Assembly (NCBI GenBank): GCA_011799875.1
Contig: CM022297.1
Coordinates: 533,729,479-533,793,478, forward strand
From: Thinopyrum elongatum
Lineage: Eukaryota > Streptophyta > Magnoliopsida > Poales > Poaceae
Direction: 5' to 3'
DNA: 64,000 nucleotides
Shown: positions 54,355-64,000 of the stretch, piece after piece
Numbering within the stretch: position 1 is the stretch's first letter
How the letters are laid out: every line of letters begins with the position of its first letter
The notes under the pieces: model-generated
Database searches by the model: none
The model's input: only the letters and a program-made list of their open reading frames with translations
What the model was told of the DNA's origin: nothing
Made by a program: the position numbers and the translations under genes

Positions 54355-55851
54355 TCACTCAACATGCTCCTCATTAGACTCGGCAGCGGGGATGGGCTCC
54401 TCCTCTGACTCGGTCCACTGATAGCCCTGCTTGCTCATCCAGTCAGCCTCCGGGGTGATGCTCTTCAAGGACCCGCTCTCCACGATCTCGCTGAAAGTCC
54501 TCAAGATCCTCTTGTCACGCTGGCGACTCTCCTTGGAAGCAACATGGGTCTTGTACTGCCCCTTGGCCTGCATGCAGAACAGGGTCTTCATCTTGGCCTT
54601 CAGCTTCTTAGCCCAAGAGGGCTCAGTAGATGGAGGAGCATACCCAGCAGAGCTATCCTCAGCCTCCTCCTCCTCAGCCTCATCCTCATCAACATCCATC
54701 CTAGCAGCCTCAGCCTCAGCCCTGGTAGTGGTATTGGCCCACTTGTTCTTCTGGCGCAGCTTGATAGGCTCATGGCGAACCCAGTTGGGAGCAGAGAAGT
54801 CTTCAGTCGGAAAGAGCTTCTCCCACGTCCTCGAGATCAAGAGGTGCAGATATGGGCCATAGATGGGCACCTTGCTACTGTAGACCGCAAACCGAAGCTC
54901 AACCCACATGATATGAGAGATGTCCAGTGGCTGGGTAATTTGACGGCGCGCCTCCTCACAAAGAAGCATCATATCCACGAGATAAGCATGCACCTTATCC
55001 TTGTCGCCAACGTGCGGAAAGAGCGTGTTGCGGAAGATCCGATGCATGACGTCCAGGAAGGGATTGAGCACCCATGACTGCGAGCCATTTTCCAACTTCT
55101 TCTCCACAAGGAACAGTTGAAGCTTGTTCTTGTTGGCGGACTCAGGATTGGCGTGTGGACGGACACCAATGGGCACATCGAGCCCCTCATCACGGACATG
55201 CAGCATCTCCATGAATTCCTTCCAAGTGGCAGACATCCTCCTCCCATTAGTCATCCAAGTCATAGTCCGCTCCCCATCCGTGTGGAAGTGGACGGAAGCA
55301 AAGAACTGTGCCACGAGCTCCTGGTCAAAGTCCATGTGGAAAGTGATGAAGTCTTCAATGCCAAACTGCTCCACCAAGTCCAAGGCCTCACCAAAGTATG
55401 CCCGGTCCTTTCTCAGATGAGTCATATCAATCCACTGCATAGGAACATATATGTTGTGCTTGGACTTGATGACATCGATGTAAATGAGATTCTGCTGCTT
55501 GGTCCAGAACAACTCATTCCCTTTGACAGTCTCACGAGGGTTCACATAGGGATTGATCCTCCTTCGAATAATGAACTCAGATTGAGGCATCTCATCCATG
55601 CCAAGAACTGGCTCCTTGAACCTGTTGGCGGACTTCTTGACATTGCGTTGTTGGGCATTGGAGCCCTCCGGTGCTTCTTGATTGCGAAGCCGCTTAGAGC
55701 TCGTGTCGCGGCTAGGATTCGAGCGACGGACCTTGGAGCCACCACCTATGACACACACCACAAAACACACGAGAAGATGAGAAGGATCAATGCAAAGACC
55801 AAAGCCAAAACAGACGAAACACGTAGAAATAAGATTGGGTAGTCGCACCAA
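54355..55851 (-). CDS. Env-like third ORF of the copia element
   Basis: An open frame of 498 codons downstream of pol, where SIRE/Maximus-type elements carry an env-like gene. Its first ~35 codons (hydrophobic, LLVCFVVCVIGGGSKV) overlap a good 3' splice site (GTGTGTCATAG/GTGGTGG), so the true product may start after splicing, at about GGGSKVRRSNP. The centre is globular (SEFIIRRRINPYVNPRETVK, QWIDMTHLRKDRAYFGEALD, VRPHANPESANK). The C-terminal third is acidic then basic (MDVDEDEAEEEEAEDSS, KKLKAKMKTL), with no convincing second membrane segment. The role is unknown; no membrane-fusion features are visible. The frame is intact, unlike gag-pol. Confidence 0.75.
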   Translation of the reverse strand: MVRLPNLISTCFVCFGFGLCIDPSHLLVCFVVCVIGGGSKVRRSNPSRDTSSKRLRNQEAPEGSNAQQRNVKKSANRFKEPVLGMDEMPQSEFIIRRRINPYVNPRETVKGNELFWTKQQNLIYIDVIKSKHNIYVPMQWIDMTHLRKDRAYFGEALDLVEQFGIEDFITFHMDFDQELVAQFFASVHFHTDGERTMTWMTNGRRMSATWKEFMEMLHVRDEGLDVPIGVRPHANPESANKNKLQLFLVEKKLENGSQSWVLNPFLDVMHRIFRNTLFPHVGDKDKVHAYLVDMMLLCEEARRQITQPLDISHIMWVELRFAVYSSKVPIYGPYLHLLISRTWEKLFPTEDFSAPNWVRHEPIKLRQKNKWANTTTRAEAEAARMDVDEDEAEEEEAEDSSAGYAPPSTEPSWAKKLKAKMKTLFCMQAKGQYKTHVASKESRQRDKRILRTFSEIVESGSLKSITPEADWMSKQGYQWTESEEEPIPAAESNEEHVE

Positions 55852-55864
55852 GGTAGTTTAGATG

Positions 55865-56720
55865 TCAACGGTAGTACCTCACCACTAAGCGGAAATAAAC
55901 GTTTACATCCGCTCTAGCCGCGGTAGTACTGCGCCGGGATGGCACGGTAGTACCGCGCATAGAGCGGAAGTAAAATTTTACTTCCGCGCTACGAGCGGTA
56001 GTACCGCTCCAGAGGAACGGTAGTACCGCACGAGGCGGATGCAGCCAGGGCGGTAGTACCGCACGGAATGCGCGGTAGTACCGCATGGATACAAAGCAGC
56101 ACAGAACAGATCTAGGCACATCCGCAACTTTGGATCGGTACTACGGTTGATCAAAATTACCGTGTGGCAACATACCAAATAGCATCTCTACTGCACTACT
56201 ACTCTCCTACAACCTCCTCTTGCAAAGACTTGGCCAAAAATCTCAAGAACAACATGCATCTCCCCAAAACCTAAAAGCAAAACTACGAGGCAAAAAGAGA
56301 GGGATTTGGGGAGAAACCTTGTTTCCATGGCAAGAGGGCGATGTGGGGATCGATCCCACCGGTCGGAATGTGAGGAGAGCGGCCGGAAATGGAGATCCGG
56401 CGAGGTCCTCCGGCGCCGTTCTTGGGCAGGAGAGAGAGAGAGACGAGGTTGGGTATGGGGGAGTTGGAAGTTGGAACTCCCCCTGCCCGCTCTTGACCCC
56501 CACCCGCATGCGACGGCGCGGTAGTACCGCGGGTCATCGCGGTAGTACCGCCCGGGCGGAAGTACCGCACATAGGGCGGTAGTACCGCTCTTCCAGCGGC
56601 AGTAAAAAATTACTGCCGCGATGGAAGCGGTAGTACCGTGCCGCGGATGCTCCTGTGCGAACACAGAGCAGCCCATCTCCTGCGGTAGTACCGTGGCTTG
56701 CCACGGTAGTACCGTAAACC
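55865..56720. repeat. Second palindrome array, between pol and the env-like ORF
   Basis: About fifteen units of GCGGTA-G-TACCGC and one-base variants, the complement form of the LTR units. Two long palindromes share the same ends: a perfect 24-bp one at 55964-55987 (half-site GCGGAAGTAAAA), and GCGGCAGTA-AAAAAT-TACTGCCGC at 56596-56619. An imperfect one is near 55892. The sequence between 56220 and 56500 lacks units. Confidence 0.88.
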
Positions 56721-57139
56721 CAAGAAGCTGCACGTTTCGACAAAACAGAGAAACACGGTCTTTGCAAAGCCACCTTCAAGCGACCGGACACGCAAACGGG
56801 CACACACACGAGGCAAACCAAGCACAACCACAGCTCAACAAGAAGGCAAAAGACAACAAGGAACAAGCACAATCCAAAACCTCTCTAGAGGAGAGGGCGG
56901 TGGCCGAAGCCACCTATGTTTGAGTCAATTGGTATGGCACCGCGAAGAATTATCCTTGGGCCCATGACCAAAACTCGTCTTTGAAGCACAAGTACCATCA
57001 AGAATGGTTAATGTGAAAGAGTTGATCAATTTATGCATAATGGGGGAGGGAGAGTTCATTGAGAGAACAACACTCCCCCTATGTCCATGCCTACACCTAA
57101 ACAAGATATCAAGATGAGTATGGTGGGGTGTGCACGGGT
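56721..57139. other. Spacer downstream of pol; no gene
   Basis: Non-coding sequence of the copia element just after the pol stop. A short T/C-rich stretch near 57070 (CACTCCCCCTATG) resembles the polypurine-like runs seen elsewhere in the element. Confidence 0.4.
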
Positions 57140-59137
57140 TCAAGCCACATTGCTTGAATCAATGATATTTAGCTCATGCCTTAACTCGCGAAATCTTGCT
57201 TCATCCAAGGGCTTCGTGAAAATATCTGCAAGGTTATCATGAGTGTTGACATATTTGAGCTGGATCTCCCCTCGCCTAATGTGATCCCGGATGAAGTGAT
57301 ACCGAATCTCAATATGCTTCGTCTTGAAGTGTTGCACCGGGTTGAGAGAGATCTTGATGGCACTTTCATTGTCACACCAAAGAGGCACTTCGTCACAAGT
57401 GACACCGTAATCCTTTAAAGTTTGCCTCATCCATAGAAGTTGAGCACAACAACTACCGGCGGCCACATACTCTGCTTCGGTGGACGAGAGAGACACACAA
57501 CTTTGCTTCTTAGAAGACCAACTCACCAAAGAGCAACCAAGTAATTGGCACCCTCCGGAGGTTGACTTCCTATCCACTTTGTCTCCCGCCCAATCTGAGT
57601 CTGAATAGCCCAAAAGGTTGAAGTTGGCTCCTTTTGGGTACCATAAGCCAAAGTTTGGGGTATGAGCCAAATATTGAAAGATTCGCTTGACCGCCACATA
57701 GTGGCTCTCCTTAGGTGCGGCTTGAAACCGTGCACAGATTCCCACACTCAACATGATATCCGGTCTAGATGCACAAAGGTAAAGCAAGGAGCCAATCATG
57801 GAGCGATATACCTTTTGATCCACTGCTTTACCATTGGGATCTATGTCGAGTTGGCATTTGACGGGCATTGGAGTGGAAGCCAGCTTGACATCACTTAGCT
57901 TGAATCTCTTGAGCATGTCTTGAGTGTATTTGGCTTGGTTGATGAAGGTTCCTTCTCTTCTTTGCTTGATTTCGAACCCGAGAAAGAACTTCAACTCTCC
58001 CATCATGGACATCTTGAACTTTGAGGTCATGAGAGCGGCAAATTCCTCATTGAAAGCTTTGTTAGGGGAACCAAAGATAATATCATCAACATATAGTTGG
58101 CATACAAACAACTCCCCTTTGACCTTCTTAGTAAAAAGAGTGGGGTCGATTTTCCCAATTTCAAACCCACGATCTTGCAACAACTCGGTAAGGTGCTCAT
58201 ACCACGCACGTGGGGCTTGTTTAAGGCCATAGAGTGCCTTATCGAGTTGGTACACATGATCGGGGAAATAGGGATCCTCGAACCCCGGGGGTTGTTTGAC
58301 ATACACCAACTCATTAATAGGACCATTAAGAAAAGCACTCTTCACATCCATTTGTTGCAACTTGAAGTTATGATGAGAAGCATAAGCAATCAACAAACAA
58401 ATAGATTCAAGGCGAGCAACGGGAGCAAAGGTTTCACCGTAGTCGATACCCTCGACTTGGGAGTAGCCTTGTGCCACCAAACGAGCCTTGTTGCGAATGA
58501 TAATTCCATGAGCATCTTGCTTGTTCTTGAATATCCACTTGGTTCCAATGACATTATGGTTCCTCGTTGGCCTTGGCACCAATCTCCACACCTTGTTGTG
58601 CTCGAAGTTGTTGAGTTCTTCATGCATGGCATTGAGCCAATCCGGATCCTCGAACGCCTCATAGACCTTTTGGGGCTCAACACAAGAGACAAACGCGTGA
58701 TGTTCACAATAGTTTGCTAATTGTCTACGAGTGCTTACCCCCTTCCTTAAGCTTCCAAGCACATTCGTCATGAGATGATCTTTGGTAGAGTTTGGATGCA
58801 ATCTTAGCGGCACGACGCTCCAATTCCTCCTCACGAGAGAGTTGAGGAGCGGTAACTTGATCATCTTGAGCGTCGTCTTGAGCTTGTTCTTGATCTTGAG
58901 CTTGCTCTTGATCTTGAACTTGCTCGGTGGCGAGAACTTGACCTTGGGCATCACTTGGTGGTTCACCACCATCTTGAGGTTGATCTTGCCCTTGATCTTG
59001 TTCATTTGGTTGAGGGCCTTCACTTTGTTCTTCGGAAGCGTGTGGGTCTTGGGTTGATGATGGTTCCACTTGAGTGGAACATTGTCCTTCTCCTTCGGCC
59101 ACAAGGGGTTCCTCCATGGGTAGGATATGACCAACAC
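57140..59137 (-). CDS. SIRE/Maximus-type copia RT and RNase H (open)
   Basis: The open frame from ~58715 to 57140 carries [80 protein letters not shown] and [10 protein letters not shown] (RT catalytic YVDD), then RNase H with [18 protein letters not shown] and [11 protein letters not shown], ending [15 protein letters not shown]...LADIFTKPL. The RT and RNase H motifs appear complete. The first ~140 codons of the frame (Lys/Pro/Leu-rich) are out of register: the real linker there is in another frame. The element's protease and integrase are upstream in other frames, so it cannot make a full polyprotein. Confidence 0.9.
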   Translation of the reverse strand: MLVISYPWRNPLWPKEKDNVPLKWNHHQPKTHTLPKNKVKALNQMNKIKGKINLKMVVNHQVMPKVKFSPPSKFKIKSKLKIKNKLKTTLKMIKLPLLNSLVRRNWSVVPLRLHPNSTKDHLMTNVLGSLRKGVSTRRQLANYCEHHAFVSCVEPQKVYEAFEDPDWLNAMHEELNNFEHNKVWRLVPRPTRNHNVIGTKWIFKNKQDAHGIIIRNKARLVAQGYSQVEGIDYGETFAPVARLESICLLIAYASHHNFKLQQMDVKSAFLNGPINELVYVKQPPGFEDPYFPDHVYQLDKALYGLKQAPRAWYEHLTELLQDRGFEIGKIDPTLFTKKVKGELFVCQLYVDDIIFGSPNKAFNEEFAALMTSKFKMSMMGELKFFLGFEIKQRREGTFINQAKYTQDMLKRFKLSDVKLASTPMPVKCQLDIDPNGKAVDQKVYRSMIGSLLYLCASRPDIMLSVGICARFQAAPKESHYVAVKRIFQYLAHTPNFGLWYPKGANFNLLGYSDSDWAGDKVDRKSTSGGCQLLGCSLVSWSSKKQSCVSLSSTEAEYVAAGSCCAQLLWMRQTLKDYGVTCDEVPLWCDNESAIKISLNPVQHFKTKHIEIRYHFIRDHIRRGEIQLKYVNTHDNLADIFTKPLDEARFRELRHELNIIDSSNVA

Positions 59138-60440
59138 CCATTCTTCTTATGGCTTGGGGAGGAATTTCATCACCTACATCACAGGTACCACTTTGCTCCA
59201 CTTGGGAGCCGTTATTCTCATCAAACTCCACGTTACACGTCTCCTCAATGAGTCCGGTGGACTTGTTGAGGACACAGTAAGCATGAGAGTTTGTAGCATA
59301 ACCAACAAATATGCCCTCATGAGCTCTAGCCTCAAATTTAGACAAACGAACACCTTTCTTGAGAATGAAACACTTACACCCGAATACCCGGAAGTACTTG
59401 AGATTAGGCTTGTTACCGGTGAGTATCTCATATGGGGTCTTGTTCAAGCCTTTGCGGAGATAGAGCCGATTGGATGCATGACAAGCGGTGTTGATGGCTT
59501 CAGCCCAAAAGTTGTACGGAGACTTGAACTCCGCCATCATGGTCCTTGCCACATCCATCAATATTGATGCTTGATCCCCTCATCACTGAGAAACTCATCC
59601 AAGGTGTAGTTCTTGAACTCGGTGCCGTTGTCACTTCTTATTGTCAAGATCTTTGCATTGTATTGTCGTTGAGCTTCATTTGCAAAGTCGATGACGATTT
59701 GTTGAGTCTCGCTCTTCCTCTTGAAGAAATATACCCAAGTGTATCTTGAATAATCATCCACAATCACCAAACAATACTTTCTACCCCCAAGACTATCAAA
59801 GGATGGAGGCCCAAAGAGATCCAAGTGAAGGAGCTCCAAAGGCCTCTTCGAGTAGATGATAGTCGTGGGAGGGTGAGCCTTCTCATGTAGCTTTCCTTCG
59901 ATACAAGCACTGCAAGCACGATCTTTGGCAAAACTAACATTTGTTAGTCCACGGACATGGTCCCCCTTGAGAAGACTTTGCAAAGATCTCATATTGACAT
60001 GGGCTACGGCGATGCCAAAGCCACCCCACGTCAACTTTAGCCATTAGGCATGTCGCGGTCTTAGTGGGTCGCTCCGAAAAGTTAACCACATAAAGACCAT
60101 TCTCGACATGCCCAACGAAGGCTACTTTAAGAGTCTTGCTCCACAAGAGGGCCATGGTATCAATATCAAAGAAAGTGGCAAAGCCCATGATTGCAAGTTG
60201 ACGAACGGAAAGTAAATTGTATGCAAGGGACTCAACAAGCATGACTTTCTCGATCGTGAGATCATGAGAAATGACAACCTTGCCAAGACCCAATACCTTA
60301 GAAGATGAAGCATCACCCCACTCGACATTGGTGGGCATAGATGAAACCTTTTGCACGTCCACCACCAAGTCCTTGCTTCCGGTCATATGATTTGTGGCTC
60401 CACTATCGAGCAACCATGATCCCCCACCGGAAGCAAACAC
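58725..60440 (-). pseudogene. SIRE/Maximus-type protease and integrase, broken
   Basis: Reading 5' to 3' on the minus strand: protease GSWLLDSGATNHMTG (60420), GAG-pre-integrase (LWHRR...AHVNMRSLQSLLKG, with a frameshift near 60015), zinc-finger (ACSACIEGKLHEK), and the first two catalytic Asp residues (LLHLDLFGP; TIRSDNGTEFKNY). At 59558 the frame breaks: the segment that normally holds the catalytic Glu (family pattern QQNG.VERKNRTL) is missing, a deletion of about 58 bp, and the frame resumes MDVARTMMAEFKSPYNFWAE. Then comes TPYEILTGNKPNLKYFRVFG, the integrase C-terminal region and an acidic Gln-rich linker ([18 protein letters not shown]), with another shift near 58790. Integrase cannot work. 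Confidence 0.9.
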
Positions 60441-60450
60441 CTACAGGAGA

Positions 60451-63003
60451 TCAATGCTTGGTTTTAGGTACCCATTTTGTAATGGGTCCTTTGGTGTTAG
60501 TTACAAGGGTCTTAGGAACCCAAATAGACCATTCAATGTACTCATAAGAAGAACCAACAAATTTGGCATACACATGCCCATCACTAGCACGGCATAACAC
60601 ATAAGAAGGGTTAAAGTCGCCGGCTTTGTTGGAAGGGGTGGCATTGCCCTTCTTGACACCACCACCCTTCACATTGTTCCTCTTCTCCTTAGAAGGACCC
60701 TTTCCCTCCTTCACAAAAGTTGGCTTGAGAGGAGGAGGTTGTTTGGCCTTGTCATTCTTCTTCTTGTTCTTGGACTTGGGTGCAAACCCAATTCCTTCCT
60801 TGGTCACAACTTCCTTTTGATTGCTCAAAAGGTCGTTGAGGTTCTTCTCTCCTTGTATGCACGACACAAGGCCTTTCTCAAGTTGCTCCTTCAACTTGGC
60901 ATTCTCCTCCACAAGATGCACATGCTTACAACACGGGTTAGTAGCATTTGCATTATCAATTAAAACCATATGAGGAAAAGTGGCTTTCTCCTTGGTTAGC
61001 TTCACTTGGAGTTGATCATGAAACTCTTTGAGGTTTACATGAGCACTCTTCAAGGCCTTGTGAGCCTTGTCAAGTATATCAAACTCCTCTTTGAGTCTAG
61101 CATGGTCAACCCCAAGTTTAGCCTTCTCGGAGTTGAGAACATGAGATACAACAAGAGCATGATCAAGATCTTTCTTTAATTTAGCATGATCATCGTTGTG
61201 TGACTCCTCAAGAGCCAAACGATGACCACGCTCTTCCTCAAGCGCATTAGAGAGATCCGATATCTCATCGGCATAGTCATGACTATGTCCTTCCATCTTA
61301 GAGATGGTTTCTTCGTGAGCCTCGATCATGTCATTGGCTTCACCAAGTTGTTCCAAGAGAGCAACGAAGTGCTTCTTGGGTTTACCCTTGAGCTTGCTCA
61401 TAAAAGACTCAAATTCATTTACTTCCTCATTAGACCCCTCACTTTCATCAATGCAATCCGTCAAGGAAGGATTAGAAGTGATGGTAGTTTTGATGTTGGG
61501 GGTTACCTTGTTGGTGGCTTTGGCCATGAGGCACTTGGCGGTGATGTTCTCGTTGGGTGAATCGAAGAGGGACACCCGTGGAGTTGTTGCAATGGCAACG
61601 GAGGCCATGGCAACCGTCTCACCATCTTCATCATCATCATCATCCTCATTGTACTCTTCTTGTGCCACCAAGCCCTTGGGAGGAACCTTCTTGGTGAAGA
61701 TGTTCTTGTTTGGGAAGGACTTGGCCTTGTCTTTTCGGATGAGCTTGCCACCATTGTCTTCCCTCTTCTCGTATGGACAATCCACAACAAAGTGACTCAC
61801 ATTGCCACAATTGTAGCATGTCCTCACACGTTGCTTGCCCTTGGTGCCACTTGAGTTGTTCTTGTTGAAGTTGGGCCTTGAGTTCTTCTTGCTCCAAAAT
61901 TGCCTTGAAGCGAGAGCCATGTGCTCATGATAAGCATATTTTGTATCTTCGGGGTTACTCTCCTCTTCATCCTCTTCTTCCACACTAGCCTTGGCCTTCA
62001 AAGCAAGGTTGGGCTTCTTTGATCGTTGAGACCGCAACACCGCATTGTCGGCGGTTTTGTCCAAGATCCTCATGGCAACAAACTCATCCAACACTACACT
62101 AGAGGACAAGGTGTGAAAGTCCGGCCTTTGACGGATGACGGAGGACATGGCCTTGTGGTAGGGCATCATGGCCTTGAGGAACTTGCGCTTGATCCAATTG
62201 TCATCCGTATTCTTGCTCCCATGATCTCAGAGTGAGACCGCGAGAGTGGTTAACCTCCGGTAGAGCTCACAAGGTTCTTCATCTTCCTTCATCGCAAACT
62301 CATCGGCTTCATCTTGCACCACTTCATAGTTGGAGCATTGAATGCTTGCGCTTCCCTTGTAAATGGAAACAACATGTTGCCATGCTTCCTTGGCCACGGT
62401 GAAGGGTCGGAGATGCGCAATATCTTCGGAGGGAATTGCATCTTGGATGATGAAGAGGGCGGACTCGTTGAATTGATTATCCGCGGCTTCTCTAGGGGTG
62501 AAGTTGCTTGAGTCATGCGAGTAGAAACCTTGCTCAATGATTCTCCAAAGATTAGTATTAACATGATTTAAATGACGTTTAAAGCGATAGGCCCAAGAGT
62601 CAAAATCCTCATTCTTCACAATCTTAGGGGGAGGACCAACATGATTTAAATGAGTGGAGGGAACCGGTCCTCCATAAGTAAGAGGTGGTTCAACATGGGC
62701 AAAGATGCCACTTCCATTTCTACCACTAGGCATAGGAGCATGCTCACTACTAGCTTCCCCCTTTTTGGAGTTAGCATCCGTCACCTTGTTGGCAGGATCA
62801 ACCACTTCCAAGGGTTCGGTGGACACTTTAAGACCATCTAGAAACTCCTTAAACATGCCTTTAACCTCGGCCGTCAAGGAGGTTTTCAATGTGTCCAAAG
62901 CCACATTGAACTCCTCACGAGAGACCGAAGATCCCCCATCGGCCGTAGACGAGGATGGATTCACACCGGGGTGCTCCTCCCCACCGTCTACGGTGTCAAC
63001 CAT
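60451..63003 (-). pseudogene. SIRE/Maximus-type gag with one in-frame TGA
   Basis: The start Met lies 38 bp from the primer-binding site. Residues 1-258: a Ser/Gly-rich N-terminus, then DSWAYRFKRHLNHVNTNLWR, DAIPSEDIAHLRPFTVAKEA, and YRRLTTLAVSL, followed by TGA at about 62225. The same frame goes on with MMPYHKAMSSVIRQRPDFHT (gag polyprotein), a zinc knuckle TCYNCGNVSHFVVDCPYE, and a long helical part (EEERGHRLALEESHNDDH, LNSEKAKLGVDHARLKEEFD) ending at 60451. The stop follows a position that is Arg in the family; CGA-to-TGA by CpG decay would explain it. Otherwise the frame is open for ~850 codons. Confidence 0.88.
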
Positions 63004-63040
63004 ACTCTTCGGACGGTAAAGTCCTTAATAAAGAGACGAG

Positions 63041-63052
63041 GCTCTGATACCA
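63041..63052 (-). promoter_or_regulatory. Primer-binding site, initiator tRNA-Met
   Basis: The minus strand reads TGGTATCAGAGC, the complement of the 3' end of plant initiator tRNA-Met, directly next to the LTR edge. It fixes the left edge of the 5' LTR at 63053 and the orientation of the element. Confidence 0.85.
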
Positions 63053-64000
63053 AAGTTCCTTCCCTTTGAGAGGAAGTTTGTCTCCGTTGGAGCGGTGTGG
63101 AGGCACAATGCTCCCCAAGAAGCCACTAGGGCCACCGTATTCTCCTCACACCCTCACACAATGCGAGATGCCGTGATTCCACTATTGGTGCCCTTGAAGG
63201 CGGCGACTGAACCTTTACAAACAAGGTTGGGGCTCACTCCACAACCGAATTGGACGCTCCCAACGAAACCACGGAGCTTCACCACAATGGAATATGGCTC
63301 CGAGGTGACCTCAACTGTCTAGGGTGCTCAAACACCCAAGAGTAACAAGATCCGCAAGGGATTAGTGGGTGGAATCAAATTTCTCTTGGTGGAAGTGTAG
63401 ATCGGGGCCTTCTCAACCAATCCCTAGAAAATCAACAAGTTTGATTGGCTAGGGAGAGAGATCGGGCAAAAATGGAGCTTGGAGCAACAATGGAGCTTAG
63501 GGGAGTAGAGGTAGTTGACTCGGAGAAGAAGACTCCCCTTATATAGTCAGAAGACAAATCCAACCGTTACCCACTAAACCAGCCCGCGACATGCGGTACT
63601 ACCGCACCAGACATGCGGTACTACCGCAAGGCATTGCGGTACTACCGCCAGCCTATGCGGTACTACCGCACCCACGGCAGAGGCCAGACGAAGCCCTGTT
63701 GCGTTGACGCAACGAGCGGTAGAACCGTCGGAGCGGTACTACCGTGCGCCCTTGCGGCACTACCGCAAGGCAGGGTTCGACTAGGCTAGGAAGGCACAGA
63801 CGAATAAAATTACATCCGTGGCTACTTCCGCTGAGTTTTGATCTGTGCAAAAATCCGACACGGTACTACTGCATCCAGGGAGCGGTAATACCGCATAGGG
63901 CGCGGATGTAAAAAATTACATCCGCCCCTACTTCCGCGCGAGTAGCTGTGTTGGGCCAGACGTCACGGTACTACCGCGCCCGAGGAGCGGTACTACCGCA
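63053..64000 (-). repeat. 5' LTR of the SIRE/Maximus-type element, incomplete at the window edge
   Basis: Nearly identical to 52445-53460, including the TATA box (63538-63545) and the palindrome array (from ~63593 to the window end). In the 270 bp from the edge I count about ten mismatches with the 3' LTR plus a small insertion near 63327. The region matching the 3' LTR terminus (52199-52444) is missing: the sequence goes straight from GGAACTT (minus) into the primer-binding site. Confidence 0.9.

Noticed and set aside
62200..62240. The gag TGA as a programmed recoding site
   Set aside because: Copia elements normally use one open frame; no stem-loop or conserved context was seen, and nearby pol is broken by deletions, so decay is simpler.
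1..64000. tRNA or rRNA genes
   Set aside because: I looked for tRNA-like cloverleaf landmarks and rRNA motifs and saw only the primer-binding site complement to tRNA-Met; nothing supports an RNA gene, though a covariance scan could not be run.

Overview
This is nuclear DNA from a grass of the wheat tribe (Triticeae). It carries Angela-type and SIRE/Maximus-type Ty1-copia elements, a chromodomain Ty3-gypsy element, Stowaway, Harbinger, hAT, Mutator-like and CACTA pieces, several LINE tails, spliceosomal introns and cereal gene families. Transposable elements (TEs) and their debris fill most of it. Only three host genes or gene remains of useful length are visible: an LCAT-like acyltransferase pseudogene, a small receptor-like kinase, and an intact NLR resistance-type gene. 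All three lie on the minus strand.

Layout. 0-12.3 kb: a LINE tail, copies of two unnamed repeat families (A and B), single-exon fragments of VPS4/SKD1 and cysteinyl-tRNA synthetase with splice sites, an orphan signal-peptide exon, another LINE tail, a small TIR element and an AT-rich hAT-like element. 12.3-24.3 kb: a nest in which an Angela-type copia element (minus) is split by a gypsy chromovirus (plus), which itself carries an unassigned LTR where its 5' half should be. 25.4-31.1 kb: the LCAT-like pseudogene, disrupted by a long-TIR Mutator-like element and by a nearly complete 3.5-kb PIF/Harbinger transposon. 31-35 kb: AT-rich repeats and another family A copy. 35.2-37.1 kb: the two-exon kinase. 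37.6-42.6 kb: a glycine-codon minisatellite, an orphan CACTA end, a 668-bp Harbinger-type element and a 1.5-kb hAT element with an exact 8-bp target duplication and a nested foldback element. 42.9-44.4 kb: a retroposon broken by another retroposon. 44.8-47.5 kb: the NLR gene. 48-52.2 kb: foldback and LINE remains. 52.2-64 kb: a SIRE/Maximus-type copia element (minus) with an env-like ORF; its 5' LTR runs off the window.

The most unusual structure is in the last element. Dozens of near-palindromes of the form GCGGTA-N-TACCGC sit in the LTR just upstream of its TATA box and again, in the opposite orientation, between pol and the env-like ORF. They are mixed with longer palindromes that share the GCGG/CCGC ends. 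The host-gene story is mainly decay: an enzyme gene hit twice by DNA transposons, exon fragments away from their genes, a kinase lacking its catalytic Asp, and an NLR with an altered MHD motif.
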